Shown here: positions 35,346-43,331 of the stretch, piece by piece
How positions within the stretch are numbered: position 1 is the stretch's first letter
Layout: each line of letters opens with the position of its first letter
NCBI GenBank assembly: GCA_016879935.1
Contig: JAACJQ010000125.1
Coordinates: 1-45,072, forward strand
From: Archangiaceae bacterium
GTDB taxonomy: Bacteria > Myxococcota > Myxococcia > Myxococcales > Myxococcaceae
Reading direction: 5' to 3'
DNA: 45,072 nucleotides
The notes under the pieces: generated by a model
The model's input: the letters and a program-made list of their open reading frames with translations, nothing else
Told to the model about the DNA's origin: nothing
Database searches by the model: none
Program-made: the position numbers and the translations under genes

Positions 35346-35897
35346 TCAGCGACGCAGCTCGACGCCCATCGCGACCAGCTGCACCTCGCGGTACTTGCCG
35401 TCCTTGCCCTTGGCGACCTTCGCGCCCTCGGACTCGTAGTGCTTGGCGCGCTCGGGAGCGAGCTCGGCGACCTTCACCGTGCCCTCGACCTTCGCCGTGC
35501 TGCCAGCCGAGTCGAGCGGAACGAAGAAGCCGTAGTCCTTGAACGTCACTCGCACGCCCGGGCCTTTGTCCGTCGGGGCGAGCTCCATCCAGCAGCCCTT
35601 CTTCTCGCAGGCCTTGCGAACCTTCGCCTCGACCTGAACCTCTTTGCCTTCGAAGTCGGAGGGCGAGGTGAGCAGCTTGTCGAGGGTGACGACGGTGGCG
35701 CCCTTCAGCTTCTCGCCGCGCAGCAGCACCGAGCCGTCAGCCTTGGCCGGAGCAGCCGCCTGCGCGTCGTGGCCGTGGCACTCGGTCGCACCAGCCGCGG
35801 CCTTGTCACCGTGATTCTCGTGGTTGCCGTTGCAGGTGGTCTTGCCGTCGGGGCCAGGGGCACAAGCCAGAGCGATGGAGAGGAGGAGCGTGTTCAT
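35346..35897 (-). CDS. DUF4920-domain exported protein
   Basis: A 183-residue protein with a very short hydrophobic N-terminus (MNTLLLSIALAC) that could be a minimal signal or a lipoprotein signal cut before Cys12, although the -3 residue is not ideal. A low-complexity His/Ala/Asn stretch follows (CNGNHENHGDKAAAG, HGHDAQAAAPAKAD), which could bind metal. The C-terminal domain matches DUF4920: KVRKACEKKGCWMELAP, RVTFKDYGFFVPLDSAG, then AKVEGTVKVAEL, a beta-sandwich found in exported proteins of unknown function, often in copper/heavy-metal contexts. The next minus-strand gene upstream ends 70 bp away. Function unknown; envelope location likely. Confidence 0.78.
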   Translation of the reverse strand: MNTLLLSIALACAPGPDGKTTCNGNHENHGDKAAAGATECHGHDAQAAAPAKADGSVLLRGEKLKGATVVTLDKLLTSPSDFEGKEVQVEAKVRKACEKKGCWMELAPTDKGPGVRVTFKDYGFFVPLDSAGSTAKVEGTVKVAELAPERAKHYESEGAKVAKGKDGKYREVQLVAMGVELRR

Positions 35898-35967
35898 GGC
35901 GCACGAGGTAGCGCAGGCGCCCGCGTCTTCGCAAGCGCTCCCACCGGCCGTTGTGACGGCGTGTGAC

Positions 35968-36228
35968 TCAGCTCAAGACATCGAGCTTCTTGCCTTCACG
36001 TTTTCGCAAGCCGGTCTTCTCGGGCCCTTCGGTCTCGAGGCCCAGCGCCATCTCGAGGAGGTCGAGCAGGGCGGCGCGCGAGTCGGTGTCGTCGGGTGAG
36101 AGCACCGTCACCTCGATGGGCAGCCGCTCCTCTGGCGCCACGGGCTCGGGGTCGATGGGTTTTCCCGACTCGTCGAGGTCTTCGACGAGCAGGTCTCCGT
36201 CACGGTGAATCGAGTAGCGGCGGTACAT
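35968..36228 (-). CDS. Small acidic hypothetical protein
   Basis: An 86-residue protein from ATG 36228 (an in-frame ATG at 36264 would add 12 residues). It is rich in Asp/Glu/Leu, with RRYSIHRDGDLLVEDLDESG and later SRAALLDLLEMALGLETEG and a basic end (KREGKKLDVLS). No Cys motif, no signal. No clear ribosome-binding site is seen. I do not recognise it. It diverges from the FHA-domain gene (65 bp between starts), so a shared control region is possible. Confidence 0.5.
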   Translation of the reverse strand: MYRRYSIHRDGDLLVEDLDESGKPIDPEPVAPEERLPIEVTVLSPDDTDSRAALLDLLEMALGLETEGPEKTGLRKREGKKLDVLS

Positions 36229-36293
36229 GCAACACAGACTATCGGCGTGGAAATCCGAGGGCACCTTTTCGTGGTCACGTGTACAGTTGGAGC

Positions 36294-36809
36294 GTGTCGA
36301 TCTCGCTGTCCCAGCTCATGCGTCAGCTCGTGCTGAAGCCTGATCAGCCCCTCGTCAAAGCGCCGGTGCTGTTGTGGGAGGCGCCGCCTTCGGAGTCTTC
36401 GCCCGACGAAGACTGGGCGCCCACCGACGCGGGGTTCAAGACGCGGCCCAGCGCGACCGACCCGCTCGTCTTCGTGATCGAGAAGGTGCCGGGCCGCCCG
36501 AACCCGTTCGCCATGGGCGTCACCGTCGGCCGGGTCGAGAGCAACGACATCATCGTCGACGACGGCTCGGTCAGTCGCTTTCACGCGTGGCTGCAGTTCG
36601 AGGCCCGCCAGAAGCTCTGGTGGCTGTGCGACGCCGAGTCGAAGAACGGCACCTTCGTCGGCGCGCAGCGGCTGACGCCCAACCAGAAGGTGCAGATCAC
36701 CGACGGCGTGCGCATCAAGTTCGGCGAAGCGTCGATGCAGTTCCTGATGCCTGAGTCGCTCACCAAGACGATCTGGGAGCGCTCGGGCGGTCAGGGGTCG
36801 AAGCGGTAG
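36294..36809 (+). CDS. FHA-domain protein
   Basis: A 171-residue protein started at GTG 36294 (GGAG just upstream); the longer upstream frame is antisense to the neighbouring gene. The first 55 residues are a linker. A forkhead-associated domain follows with the expected phosphothreonine-binding residues: Gly79-Arg80 in VTVGRVESND, Ser94 and His97 in VSRFH, and Asn118-Gly-Thr in SKNGTFVG. FHA domains read Ser/Thr kinase phosphorylation, which is very common in myxobacteria. The 3' end overlaps the convergent response-regulator gene by 19 bp. Partner and kinase are unknown. Confidence 0.88.
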   Translation: MSISLSQLMRQLVLKPDQPLVKAPVLLWEAPPSESSPDEDWAPTDAGFKTRPSATDPLVFVIEKVPGRPNPFAMGVTVGRVESNDIIVDDGSVSRFHAWLQFEARQKLWWLCDAESKNGTFVGAQRLTPNQKVQITDGVRIKFGEASMQFLMPESLTKTIWERSGGQGSKR

Positions 36810-37480
36810 CCGAGCCCCCGCACGGTCGAGAAGTGCGTCGGCTCGTCGGGTTCCTTCTCGAACTTCGCGCGCAGCTGGCTGACGAAGTTGTCGACGGTGC
36901 GCGCGGTGCCTTCGTAGCCGTAGCCCCACGCTGCCGAGAGCAGCTCGTCACGGCTGAAGGTGCGGCCCGGGTTTCCGACGAAGTGGGCGAGCAGCTTGAA
37001 CTCCTGCGCGGTCAGCTCGACGGCGACCCCGGCGCGCGTCACCGTCTTCGAGCGCAGATCGATGCGGGTGTCGTCGAACGAGAGCCACTGCGGCTCGTCC
37101 CGATCTCGCCGGCGCAGCACGCTGCGAATGCGCGCGAGCAGCTCCTGCAGGCTGAACGGTTTGACGAGGTAGTCGTCGGCGCCGAGGTCGAGACCGATGA
37201 CCTTGTCGCGCTCCTGCCCGCGCGCCGAGAGCACGATGACGGGCGTCTTGCTCTCGCGCTTGCGCAGCTCCTCCATCACCTCGTAGCCGTTGAGCTGCGG
37301 CATCATGATGTCGAGCACGATGAGATCGGGCGCCTCGTCGAGCGCCTTCTGCAGGCCGACCTTGCCGTCCTGCGCCTGCAGCACCTCGAAGCCCTCGTAG
37401 CGAAGACTCATCGAGAGCCCGGTGAGGATCGAGAGGTCGTCTTCGACCACCAGAATGCGTTGGCCCTTCTTGTCGGTCAT
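36791..37480 (-). CDS. OmpR/PhoB-type response regulator
   Basis: A 229-residue two-component regulator. The receiver has Asp14/Asp15 (VVEDD), the phosphoacceptor Asp57 (LIVLDIMMP), Ser85 (VIVLSARG) and Lys107 (DDYLVKPF). The C-terminal winged-helix DNA-binding domain (about 133-229) shows VELTAQEFKLLAHFVGNPG, FSRDELLSAAWG, and the end VRGLGYRFDP. Its gene follows the histidine-kinase gene by 27 bp, so they form a pair. Its target genes cannot be deduced, but the pair is divergent to the cytochrome gene across a 290-bp region. Confidence 0.96.
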   Translation of the reverse strand: MTDKKGQRILVVEDDLSILTGLSMSLRYEGFEVLQAQDGKVGLQKALDEAPDLIVLDIMMPQLNGYEVMEELRKRESKTPVIVLSARGQERDKVIGLDLGADDYLVKPFSLQELLARIRSVLRRRDRDEPQWLSFDDTRIDLRSKTVTRAGVAVELTAQEFKLLAHFVGNPGRTFSRDELLSAAWGYGYEGTARTVDNFVSQLRAKFEKEPDEPTHFSTVRGLGYRFDP

Positions 37481-37507
37481 CGCGCGGGCTCCAGGAGGGC
37501 GGTTCTT

Positions 37508-39019
37508 TCACTGCTCGAGCGGCAGGTGAATGCGAAACGTGCTGCCTTTGCCAACGGTGCTGTCGACGCTGATGCGGCCGGCGTGGGCTTCGACGATGCG
37601 CTGGGCGATGGCGAGGCCCAGGCCCGTGCCCTCGGTCTTGCGGGTGGCGAGCGAGTCGACACGATAGAAGCGGTCGAAGATGCGCTTCTGCTCGCGCCGC
37701 GGAATGCCGTAGCCATTGTCTTCGACCTCGATCACCACCTCGTCGCCGTGCACCTGCGTGCGCAGCTCGATGCGGCGATCGTCTCCCGAGTACTTGAAGG
37801 CGTTCTGCAGCAGGTTGAGCACGGCGCCGGCGATGGCGGTGCGATCGAGCGGCATGGTCGGGAGCGGCTCGGTCACCTTCACCGCGAAGTTCATCGTCGC
37901 GCCGACCCGCTGCGCGCGGAACGCTTCGACCGCGTCGTTCACCACGGCGGCCACCGCGACGGGCTGCTTGTCGTACTGCTTCTTGCCCGACTCGATGCGC
38001 GAGAAGTCGAGCACGGTCTCGATCATCGTCGAGAGGCGAGACGTCTCCTTCACGAGCAGATCGAGCACGGTCTGCATCTCGGCCTGATCCTTCACGCGGT
38101 TGGTGGCGAGCATCTCGATGAACATGCGAATCGAGGTGAGCGGGGTGCGCAGCTCGTGACTGACGAGCGAGACGAAGTCGGTCTTCAGTCGCGAGAGCCG
38201 GGCCTCGCGGTAGAGCGTGCGGCCCGTGAAGATCACCCCGAGCGCGAGGGTGACGTAGAAGATGCCGAGCAGAATGCCGTAGACGGTGCGGTTGCGCGCC
38301 GAGGCCTTGCCGACGGGGTCTTCGCCGACGGCCTGCGCGACGAGGCGGAAGTCCTGCATGGGGTTGAGCAGCGCCAGCGACGCGAGCTCGGGCGGCCCCA
38401 GCGCGGCTTCACGCACTTCGCTCACGCCCGACGCGAGGCGGGCCAGCACCCCTTCGGCGGGCACGGGCTTCACCGGGAGCAACGCCAGCTGTGCCGGCTC
38501 GCCACCCGTCAGAATCGGTGCCCCAGCTGCCCGCACCAGCCGCTCCATCGCGTCGGTCGAAACGAAGCCGCCGTGCACCGCGCCGTTCGTTCGCCGCGCC
38601 ACGAGCAGGAAGACGCCCTGTGGCGTCGACGCCGTGAAGAACACGGGTCGCTGGGGCACCGCCGTGAACTGCGGCACCAGGCTCTTCACCACCGGCACCA
38701 GCTTCTCGTCTTGAGCCGTCACCGATTCGCCCACCACGTCGAACGTCGACTCGATGAGCGAGATGTCACTGCTCTTCAGCGCCAGCGGGGCCTCGGAGAC
38801 GACCTCGGCCGCGTCGAGCCGCGCCTTCACTTCGGCCCACACCGAGCTCAGCCGCCCTGACCAGGTCGCCTCGAGCCGTTTCTCGACGGCTGCGCGCTCG
38901 TTGATGATCGCCACGACGCCAAAGCCCGACAGCCCCGCCGAGGGGAGAACCACCAACAAGATGAGGAGCGTGAACGTCCTGCGGAAACTCAGGAATTCAA
39001 CGGTTTGTGGGTTGGCCAT
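37508..39019 (-). CDS. Membrane sensor histidine kinase
   Basis: A 503-residue sensor. An N-terminal membrane segment (about 15-36), an extracytoplasmic sensor region (about 40-243) and a second membrane segment (about 245-266) are followed by HisKA with the phosphorylated His288 in VSHELRTPLTS, then HATPase_c with N box NLLQNAFKYS (402-411), G1 DNGYGIP (434-440) and G2 GTGLGLAIA (464-472). The sensor region contains no obvious PAS or Cache signature that I can name. It forms a pair with the response regulator directly downstream. The stimulus is unknown. Confidence 0.94.
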   Translation of the reverse strand: MANPQTVEFLSFRRTFTLLILLVVLPSAGLSGFGVVAIINERAAVEKRLEATWSGRLSSVWAEVKARLDAAEVVSEAPLALKSSDISLIESTFDVVGESVTAQDEKLVPVVKSLVPQFTAVPQRPVFFTASTPQGVFLLVARRTNGAVHGGFVSTDAMERLVRAAGAPILTGGEPAQLALLPVKPVPAEGVLARLASGVSEVREAALGPPELASLALLNPMQDFRLVAQAVGEDPVGKASARNRTVYGILLGIFYVTLALGVIFTGRTLYREARLSRLKTDFVSLVSHELRTPLTSIRMFIEMLATNRVKDQAEMQTVLDLLVKETSRLSTMIETVLDFSRIESGKKQYDKQPVAVAAVVNDAVEAFRAQRVGATMNFAVKVTEPLPTMPLDRTAIAGAVLNLLQNAFKYSGDDRRIELRTQVHGDEVVIEVEDNGYGIPRREQKRIFDRFYRVDSLATRKTEGTGLGLAIAQRIVEAHAGRISVDSTVGKGSTFRIHLPLEQ

Positions 39020-39309
39020 CGGCGCTGCGCAACGGTCTGCTCATGCGTGGAGGAAAACTGCACAGTGAATCGATCAGATCGCCGTCCGTTGGCAACGTCT
39101 CCCAGTGGAATTGCGGGCGCGCAAGGCAACGCAGGCGGGCACACCACCTGCACAATGCACCGCGCCGATGGGTTGAAGTGGGGGAAGTGGTCGTCGAAAC
39201 AAAGGCTTGATCGGTTTCTGACACGGTCACGACATTCATGGCAGGGCGTAGAAGTCAGACGCGCTGCGAAGCAGAATCGAACGAAGTCATCAGTGCGCAA
39301 GGGGAGCGA
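39020..39309. promoter_or_regulatory. Intergenic region between kinase and cytochrome genes
   Basis: The 290 bp separate two divergent genes and presumably contain promoters for both, and possibly sites for the adjacent response regulator. I see no recognisable operator repeats or terminator. The only coding potential is a continuation of the cytochrome gene's frame upstream to 39238, which the AAGGGGAG ribosome-binding site before 39310 argues against. Confidence 0.4.
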
Positions 39310-41334
39310 ATGAACTGGTTCAAACGAACGATGCTGGTCGGTGCGGTGGCGGCGGGGTTGCTGCTCAACGCCTGTGTGGCGCCGGTGCAGGGCAACGGCT
39401 CGCGGTCGAGCGGCTCGCTTGCGCTGTCGTCCGATGACTCCACGCTCTACGCCGTCGACAGCGACAACGGCCTGCTGGCGGTGATTCCGCTCGCGAACCC
39501 GACGAAGGAGAACATCGTCAAGGTGAACGTCGGGAAGAACCCCGTGCGCGTGATTCTCGGCACCGACGACACCGCCTACGTCGCCAACCGCGGCAGCAAC
39601 ACCGTGTCGGTCGTTCGGAAGGGCGAGGCGTCGGTCTCGGCCACGCTCGTCACCGCGCTCGAGCCCACGGGCCTCGCGCTCTCGGCCGACGGCAAGCAGC
39701 TGCTCGTCACCTCGAACACCGCGCGCGACACGGCCGCTCACGGCGTGCTCACTGCGTTCGACACCGCGACGCTCCAGCAGCTGTGGGAGATTCCGGTCGG
39801 CGAAGAGCCCCGCGCCGTCGCCGTCGTCGGCCACACCGCGCTCGTCTCGCTCTACAAGCAGGGTGAGCTCGCGACGGTCGACCTCAACAAGCAGGCGGTC
39901 ACGTCCGATCCTTCCCGAGCTGCGGCGTACACCGAAGCCAACGCGACGCGGCTCAACCCCTCCTCGAGCACCGGCATCTCGTCGCGCACCACCTTCTCGA
40001 GCTTCCGCCCCCGTGCTGTCAGCGACATCATCACCACGCCCGACGGTACGCGCGCGTTCACGCCCGTGGTCTGGGCCCGTGAAGACGCCATCGCCCGCCG
40101 CCCCTCGTCGGCTGGCGGTTACTACTCGGCTGGCGGCCCGTGCAGCGTCGGCGCCGTCGCGACGGCCGGCATCGTCACCTACGACACGCGCAACGATGCC
40201 CAGCCCACGGCGCTCGTCGACGACCTCACGGCCTGCGTGGCGAGCGGCACCAACACCAACACCACGAGTGACTTCCCCGTCTCGACGTTCTCGTCGAACC
40301 GCGGCGGCATCGAGAGCGCGGTGCAGGGCTCGACGGTTGGCGTCACCGACCCGACCGGCGCGTGGGTGTTCGTCGTCAACCGCGAGTCGATGAACGTCGC
40401 CATTCTGCCGGCCGATCGCCGCAGCGGCAGCGACCTCGACTTCAACGCGACCGGCACCTCGATTCGGTCGCTGGTTCGCGTCGGCCCCGGCTCCGACGGC
40501 ATCGCGATCTCGAAGGCTGGCAACAAGGCGTACGTCTACAGCCAGTTCGATCACACCGTGAACGTGCTCGAGGCCAAGGGGAGCGGTGACTCAGCCGTCG
40601 TCGTGAACGTCGCGGCGGCAGCGATTCCCGTCGCGAGTGACGTGCTCCCGGCCGACCTCGCCGAAGGCCGCAAGATGTTCTTCAACGCGCTCGACCCGAA
40701 GATGAGCTCGGCGCAGACGAACGTGGCCTGCTCGACCTGCCACCTCGAGGGCCGCGAAGACGGCCACGTGTGGATGTTCCCCGATGGCCCGCGTCAGACG
40801 CCCGCGCTCGCCGGCCGCGACCTGCTGAAGACGGCGCCGTTCCACTGGAGCGGTGAGTTCCCCACCATCGGCGACTTCAACGTGCACACGATTCGTGAGC
40901 GCATGGGTGGCGTGGGTCTGGGCAGCACCGAAGCGGCCAAGCTCGACGCCTTCATCGCCAGCATGCCCACCGCGCCATCGCCCGTCGCCAAGGAGCTCGA
41001 GGCCGTCACCCGCGGCCGCGCGGCCTTCGAGAAGGCCCAGTGCTCGGGCTGCCACGCAGGTGAGCTCTTCACCGACAACACCAACCGCGACGTCGGCACG
41101 CTCAACACGCGCAGCTCGCTCGCCAACGAGCGCGACAACGGCCTCGTCGAGCGCCAGGGCTTCAACGTGCCTTCGCTCAAGGGCATCGCGCGGTCGGCGC
41201 CCTACCTGCACGACGGCAGCGAGCCCACGCTCGAGGTTCGCGTGTTCGGCAACAAGAACGACAAACACGGCGTGACGTCGGGCCTCTCCGAGCTTGAGAA
41301 GGCTGACCTCGTCGTCTACTTGAAGAGCCTCTGA
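39310..41334 (+). CDS. Lipoprotein: YncE-like propeller fused to di-haem cytochrome c domain
   Basis: A 674-residue exported protein (ribosome-binding site AAGGGGAG). The signal peptide ends in a lipobox (LLLNAC, Cys about 21). The first 440 residues are a seven-bladed YncE/surface-layer-type propeller (LALSSDDSTLYAVDSDNG, ALSADGKQLLVTSNT, GIAISKAGNKAYVYSQ). The rest is a cytochrome-c-peroxidase/MauG-like region with two haem sites: CSTCH (474-478) and CSGCH (578-582), plus distal Met/His candidates such as ALDPKMSS and APYLHDGSEPTL. Such fusions are typical of envelope oxidoreductases in Myxococcota; substrate unknown. The haem motifs require periplasmic maturation, consistent with the signal. 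A terminator hairpin follows at 41360. Confidence 0.86.
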   Translation: MNWFKRTMLVGAVAAGLLLNACVAPVQGNGSRSSGSLALSSDDSTLYAVDSDNGLLAVIPLANPTKENIVKVNVGKNPVRVILGTDDTAYVANRGSNTVSVVRKGEASVSATLVTALEPTGLALSADGKQLLVTSNTARDTAAHGVLTAFDTATLQQLWEIPVGEEPRAVAVVGHTALVSLYKQGELATVDLNKQAVTSDPSRAAAYTEANATRLNPSSSTGISSRTTFSSFRPRAVSDIITTPDGTRAFTPVVWAREDAIARRPSSAGGYYSAGGPCSVGAVATAGIVTYDTRNDAQPTALVDDLTACVASGTNTNTTSDFPVSTFSSNRGGIESAVQGSTVGVTDPTGAWVFVVNRESMNVAILPADRRSGSDLDFNATGTSIRSLVRVGPGSDGIAISKAGNKAYVYSQFDHTVNVLEAKGSGDSAVVVNVAAAAIPVASDVLPADLAEGRKMFFNALDPKMSSAQTNVACSTCHLEGREDGHVWMFPDGPRQTPALAGRDLLKTAPFHWSGEFPTIGDFNVHTIRERMGGVGLGSTEAAKLDAFIASMPTAPSPVAKELEAVTRGRAAFEKAQCSGCHAGELFTDNTNRDVGTLNTRSSLANERDNGLVERQGFNVPSLKGIARSAPYLHDGSEPTLEVRVFGNKNDKHGVTSGLSELEKADLVVYLKSL

Positions 41335-41359
41335 GCCTGCCTCTGGTGCTGAACCCCGG

Positions 41360-41398
41360 AACGCTTCCCTCAACCACGGGGGGAGGCGTTTCGTGTTT
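41360..41398 (+). terminator. Rho-independent terminator after the cytochrome gene
   Basis: A 10-bp stem (41360-41369 with 41381-41390, one G-T wobble) with an 11-base loop is followed by a T-rich stretch (TTTCGTGTTTT). It closes the cytochrome gene 26 bp after its stop and separates it from the outer-membrane gene. Confidence 0.8.
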
Positions 41399-41418
41399 TG
41401 AAGACACCTCGAGACTTC

Positions 41419-42264
41419 ATGAGACGCGCACTCCTCTCGCTCACGCTCTTCGCCTCGCTCGCTTTCGGCCAGACCCAGCCGGAAGAAGAGTGGCAGGGCC
41501 TGCCCAACGCGCCGAAGGAGCCGGCTCCCGCGCCCATCACGCCGCCACCGCCAGCGCCCCCGTCGGTCATCGAGCCGCTCCCCAGCGCTCCGCCTCCGCC
41601 CGCCGCCACGCCCTCCATCTCCCCAGAGCTCCGCAGCCGGCTGCGCGCGCGCGAACAACCGAACACCGTGTCGATGTTCGGAGCTCCAGCGCTCGGTCAG
41701 TGGAAGCGCGGCCAGGCCTTCGTGCTCGGCTTCCCTGTCTTTCAGCTGCGCGCCAGCATCGGGGTGCTCGAGGACCTCGACCTCGGCGTCGGCTACGACT
41801 CCTTCTACCTGCTGATGAACGAGGTGCGGCTGCTGGTGAAGTACGGCTTCGGCAAGGGCCCGGGCGTGAACTTCGCGCTCGCGTTCGAGGGCGGTGGCGC
41901 CTTCTTCAACCAGCGCGCGAGCAAAGAGACCCGCGGCACCCGGTGGATCAGCGGCCGGCGAAACTTCAACTTCGTGCCGGGCTTCATCCTCTCGTACCAG
42001 GGCCCCTCGTTGCGGGCCGCGCGGCTCTTCGCCGACCTGCGCTACATGCTCACCGTCGACACCGAGCCGTTCGCCACCACCCCGCTGCAGGGCGTGCCTG
42101 CGACGTACCTGCTCGGCCACAACATTCTCTCGAAGTTCGGCGCCGAGCTGCCGCTCTCGGAGCGCACCAGCTTTCTCTTCTCGCTCGGCCTCGACATTCA
42201 CCTGCGGCCCGACGACAGCGCCGTCATGCCCTCGGTCGCGGTGGGCCTCATCACCGGTTTCTGA
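41419..42264 (+). CDS. Predicted outer-membrane beta-barrel protein with Pro-rich N-terminus
   Basis: A 281-residue exported protein. The ATG at 41419 gives a clean signal peptide (MRRALLSLTLFASLAFGQ); an upstream TTG at 41398 would overlap the preceding terminator. After cleavage a Pro/Ala-rich stretch follows (APAPITPPPPAPPSVIEP), then a region of alternating hydrophobic strands consistent with a small barrel (FVLGFPVFQLRASIGV, DLDLGVGYDSFYLL, FALAFEGGGAFFNQ) that ends in Phe (VAVGLITGF), a common outer-membrane sorting signal. No specific family is recognised. It is separated from gpsA by 60 bp, without a clear hairpin. Confidence 0.7.
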   Translation: MRRALLSLTLFASLAFGQTQPEEEWQGLPNAPKEPAPAPITPPPPAPPSVIEPLPSAPPPPAATPSISPELRSRLRAREQPNTVSMFGAPALGQWKRGQAFVLGFPVFQLRASIGVLEDLDLGVGYDSFYLLMNEVRLLVKYGFGKGPGVNFALAFEGGGAFFNQRASKETRGTRWISGRRNFNFVPGFILSYQGPSLRAARLFADLRYMLTVDTEPFATTPLQGVPATYLLGHNILSKFGAELPLSERTSFLFSLGLDIHLRPDDSAVMPSVAVGLITGF

Positions 42265-42324
42265 CGCGCGCCTTCGTGATGCGGGTCGACCTCGAGGCGG
42301 GTGGGGGACTAAGCAGCCGACTCC

Positions 42325-43329
42325 ATGAAGAAAGCGACCGTCTTCGGTGCAGGCAGCTTCGGTACGGCCATCGCCTCGGTGTTGGCGCACACGTTCGACG
42401 AAGTCGTTCTCTGGGGCCGTGACCCGGCCACCATCGCAGCGCTCAACGAGCAGCACGAGAACCCGGGCTACCTGCCGGGCCTGAAGCTCTCACCGAAGAT
42501 TCGCGGCACGACCGATTTGCAGGCCGCCGCCGAAGGGGCCGAGGTGGTCGCGGTCGCCACCCCGTCGCAGGCCACGCGCGATCTGATGTCGAAGGTCGCC
42601 ACGTTCGTGCCCTCGCACGTGCCCGTCGTCTCGGTGGCCAAGGGCATCGAGAACGAGACGCTGCTGACGATGACCGAGGTGCTCGAGCAGTGCCTTCCCG
42701 AGTCGTACCACCCGAGCATCGCCGTGCTGTCGGGCCCGAGCTTCGCGAAGGAGATGGTGCTGGGCATACCCACCGTCGTCACCATCGCCTCGCGGTGGGA
42801 GAAGACGGCCAAGAAGGCGCAGGCGTTGTTCTCGAGCGAGAAGTTCCGCGCGTACACCTCGACCGACGTGGTGGGCGTGCAGGTCGGCGGCAGCTTGAAG
42901 AACGTCATCGCCATCGCGGCCGGCATGGGCGACGGCATGGGCCTGGGCCACAACACGCGCGCCGCGATCATCACGCGCGGCCTCGCCGAGATCTCCCGCA
43001 TCGCGATGCGCATGGGCGCCAACCCGCTCACGCTCTCGGGCCTCGCGGGCATGGGCGACCTGGTGCTCACCTGCACGGGCGAACTCTCGCGAAACCGCAA
43101 GGTCGGCATGGAGCTCGGCAAGGGTCGCTCGCTCGACGAGATCCTCAAAGAGATGAAGCAGGTCGCCGAAGGCGTGAAGACGGCGAAGAGCGCGAAGGAT
43201 CTCTCGACCAAGCTCGGCGTCGAGCTGCCGATCTGCGATCAGGTCTATCGAATTGCGTACGAAGGCAAGAGCCCGAAGGCCGCGGTGCTCGACCTCATGG
43301 TGAGGAGCCCGAAATCGGAGCTGGTGTGA
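42325..43329 (+). CDS. gpsA: Glycerol-3-phosphate dehydrogenase [NAD(P)+]
   Basis: A 334-residue cytosolic enzyme that reduces dihydroxyacetone phosphate to sn-glycerol 3-phosphate for phospholipid synthesis. The Rossmann loop FGAGSFGTAIA (Gly8, Gly10, Gly13) is at the N-terminus, followed by GRDPATIAALNEQHENPGYL and AVATPSQ. The catalytic Lys lies in GGSLKNVIAIAAG (Lys192), and the substrate-binding GHNTRAAIITRGL follows at 208-220. Length and motif order are normal. The following lipoprotein gene begins 2 bp after its stop. Confidence 0.97.
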   Translation: MKKATVFGAGSFGTAIASVLAHTFDEVVLWGRDPATIAALNEQHENPGYLPGLKLSPKIRGTTDLQAAAEGAEVVAVATPSQATRDLMSKVATFVPSHVPVVSVAKGIENETLLTMTEVLEQCLPESYHPSIAVLSGPSFAKEMVLGIPTVVTIASRWEKTAKKAQALFSSEKFRAYTSTDVVGVQVGGSLKNVIAIAAGMGDGMGLGHNTRAAIITRGLAEISRIAMRMGANPLTLSGLAGMGDLVLTCTGELSRNRKVGMELGKGRSLDEILKEMKQVAEGVKTAKSAKDLSTKLGVELPICDQVYRIAYEGKSPKAAVLDLMVRSPKSELV

Positions 43330-43331
43330 AC

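Noticed and set aside
36833-38860. 675-codon plus-strand frame antisense to the two-component genes
   Set aside because: The opposite strand encodes an intact receiver, winged helix, HisKA and HATPase; this frame is noise.
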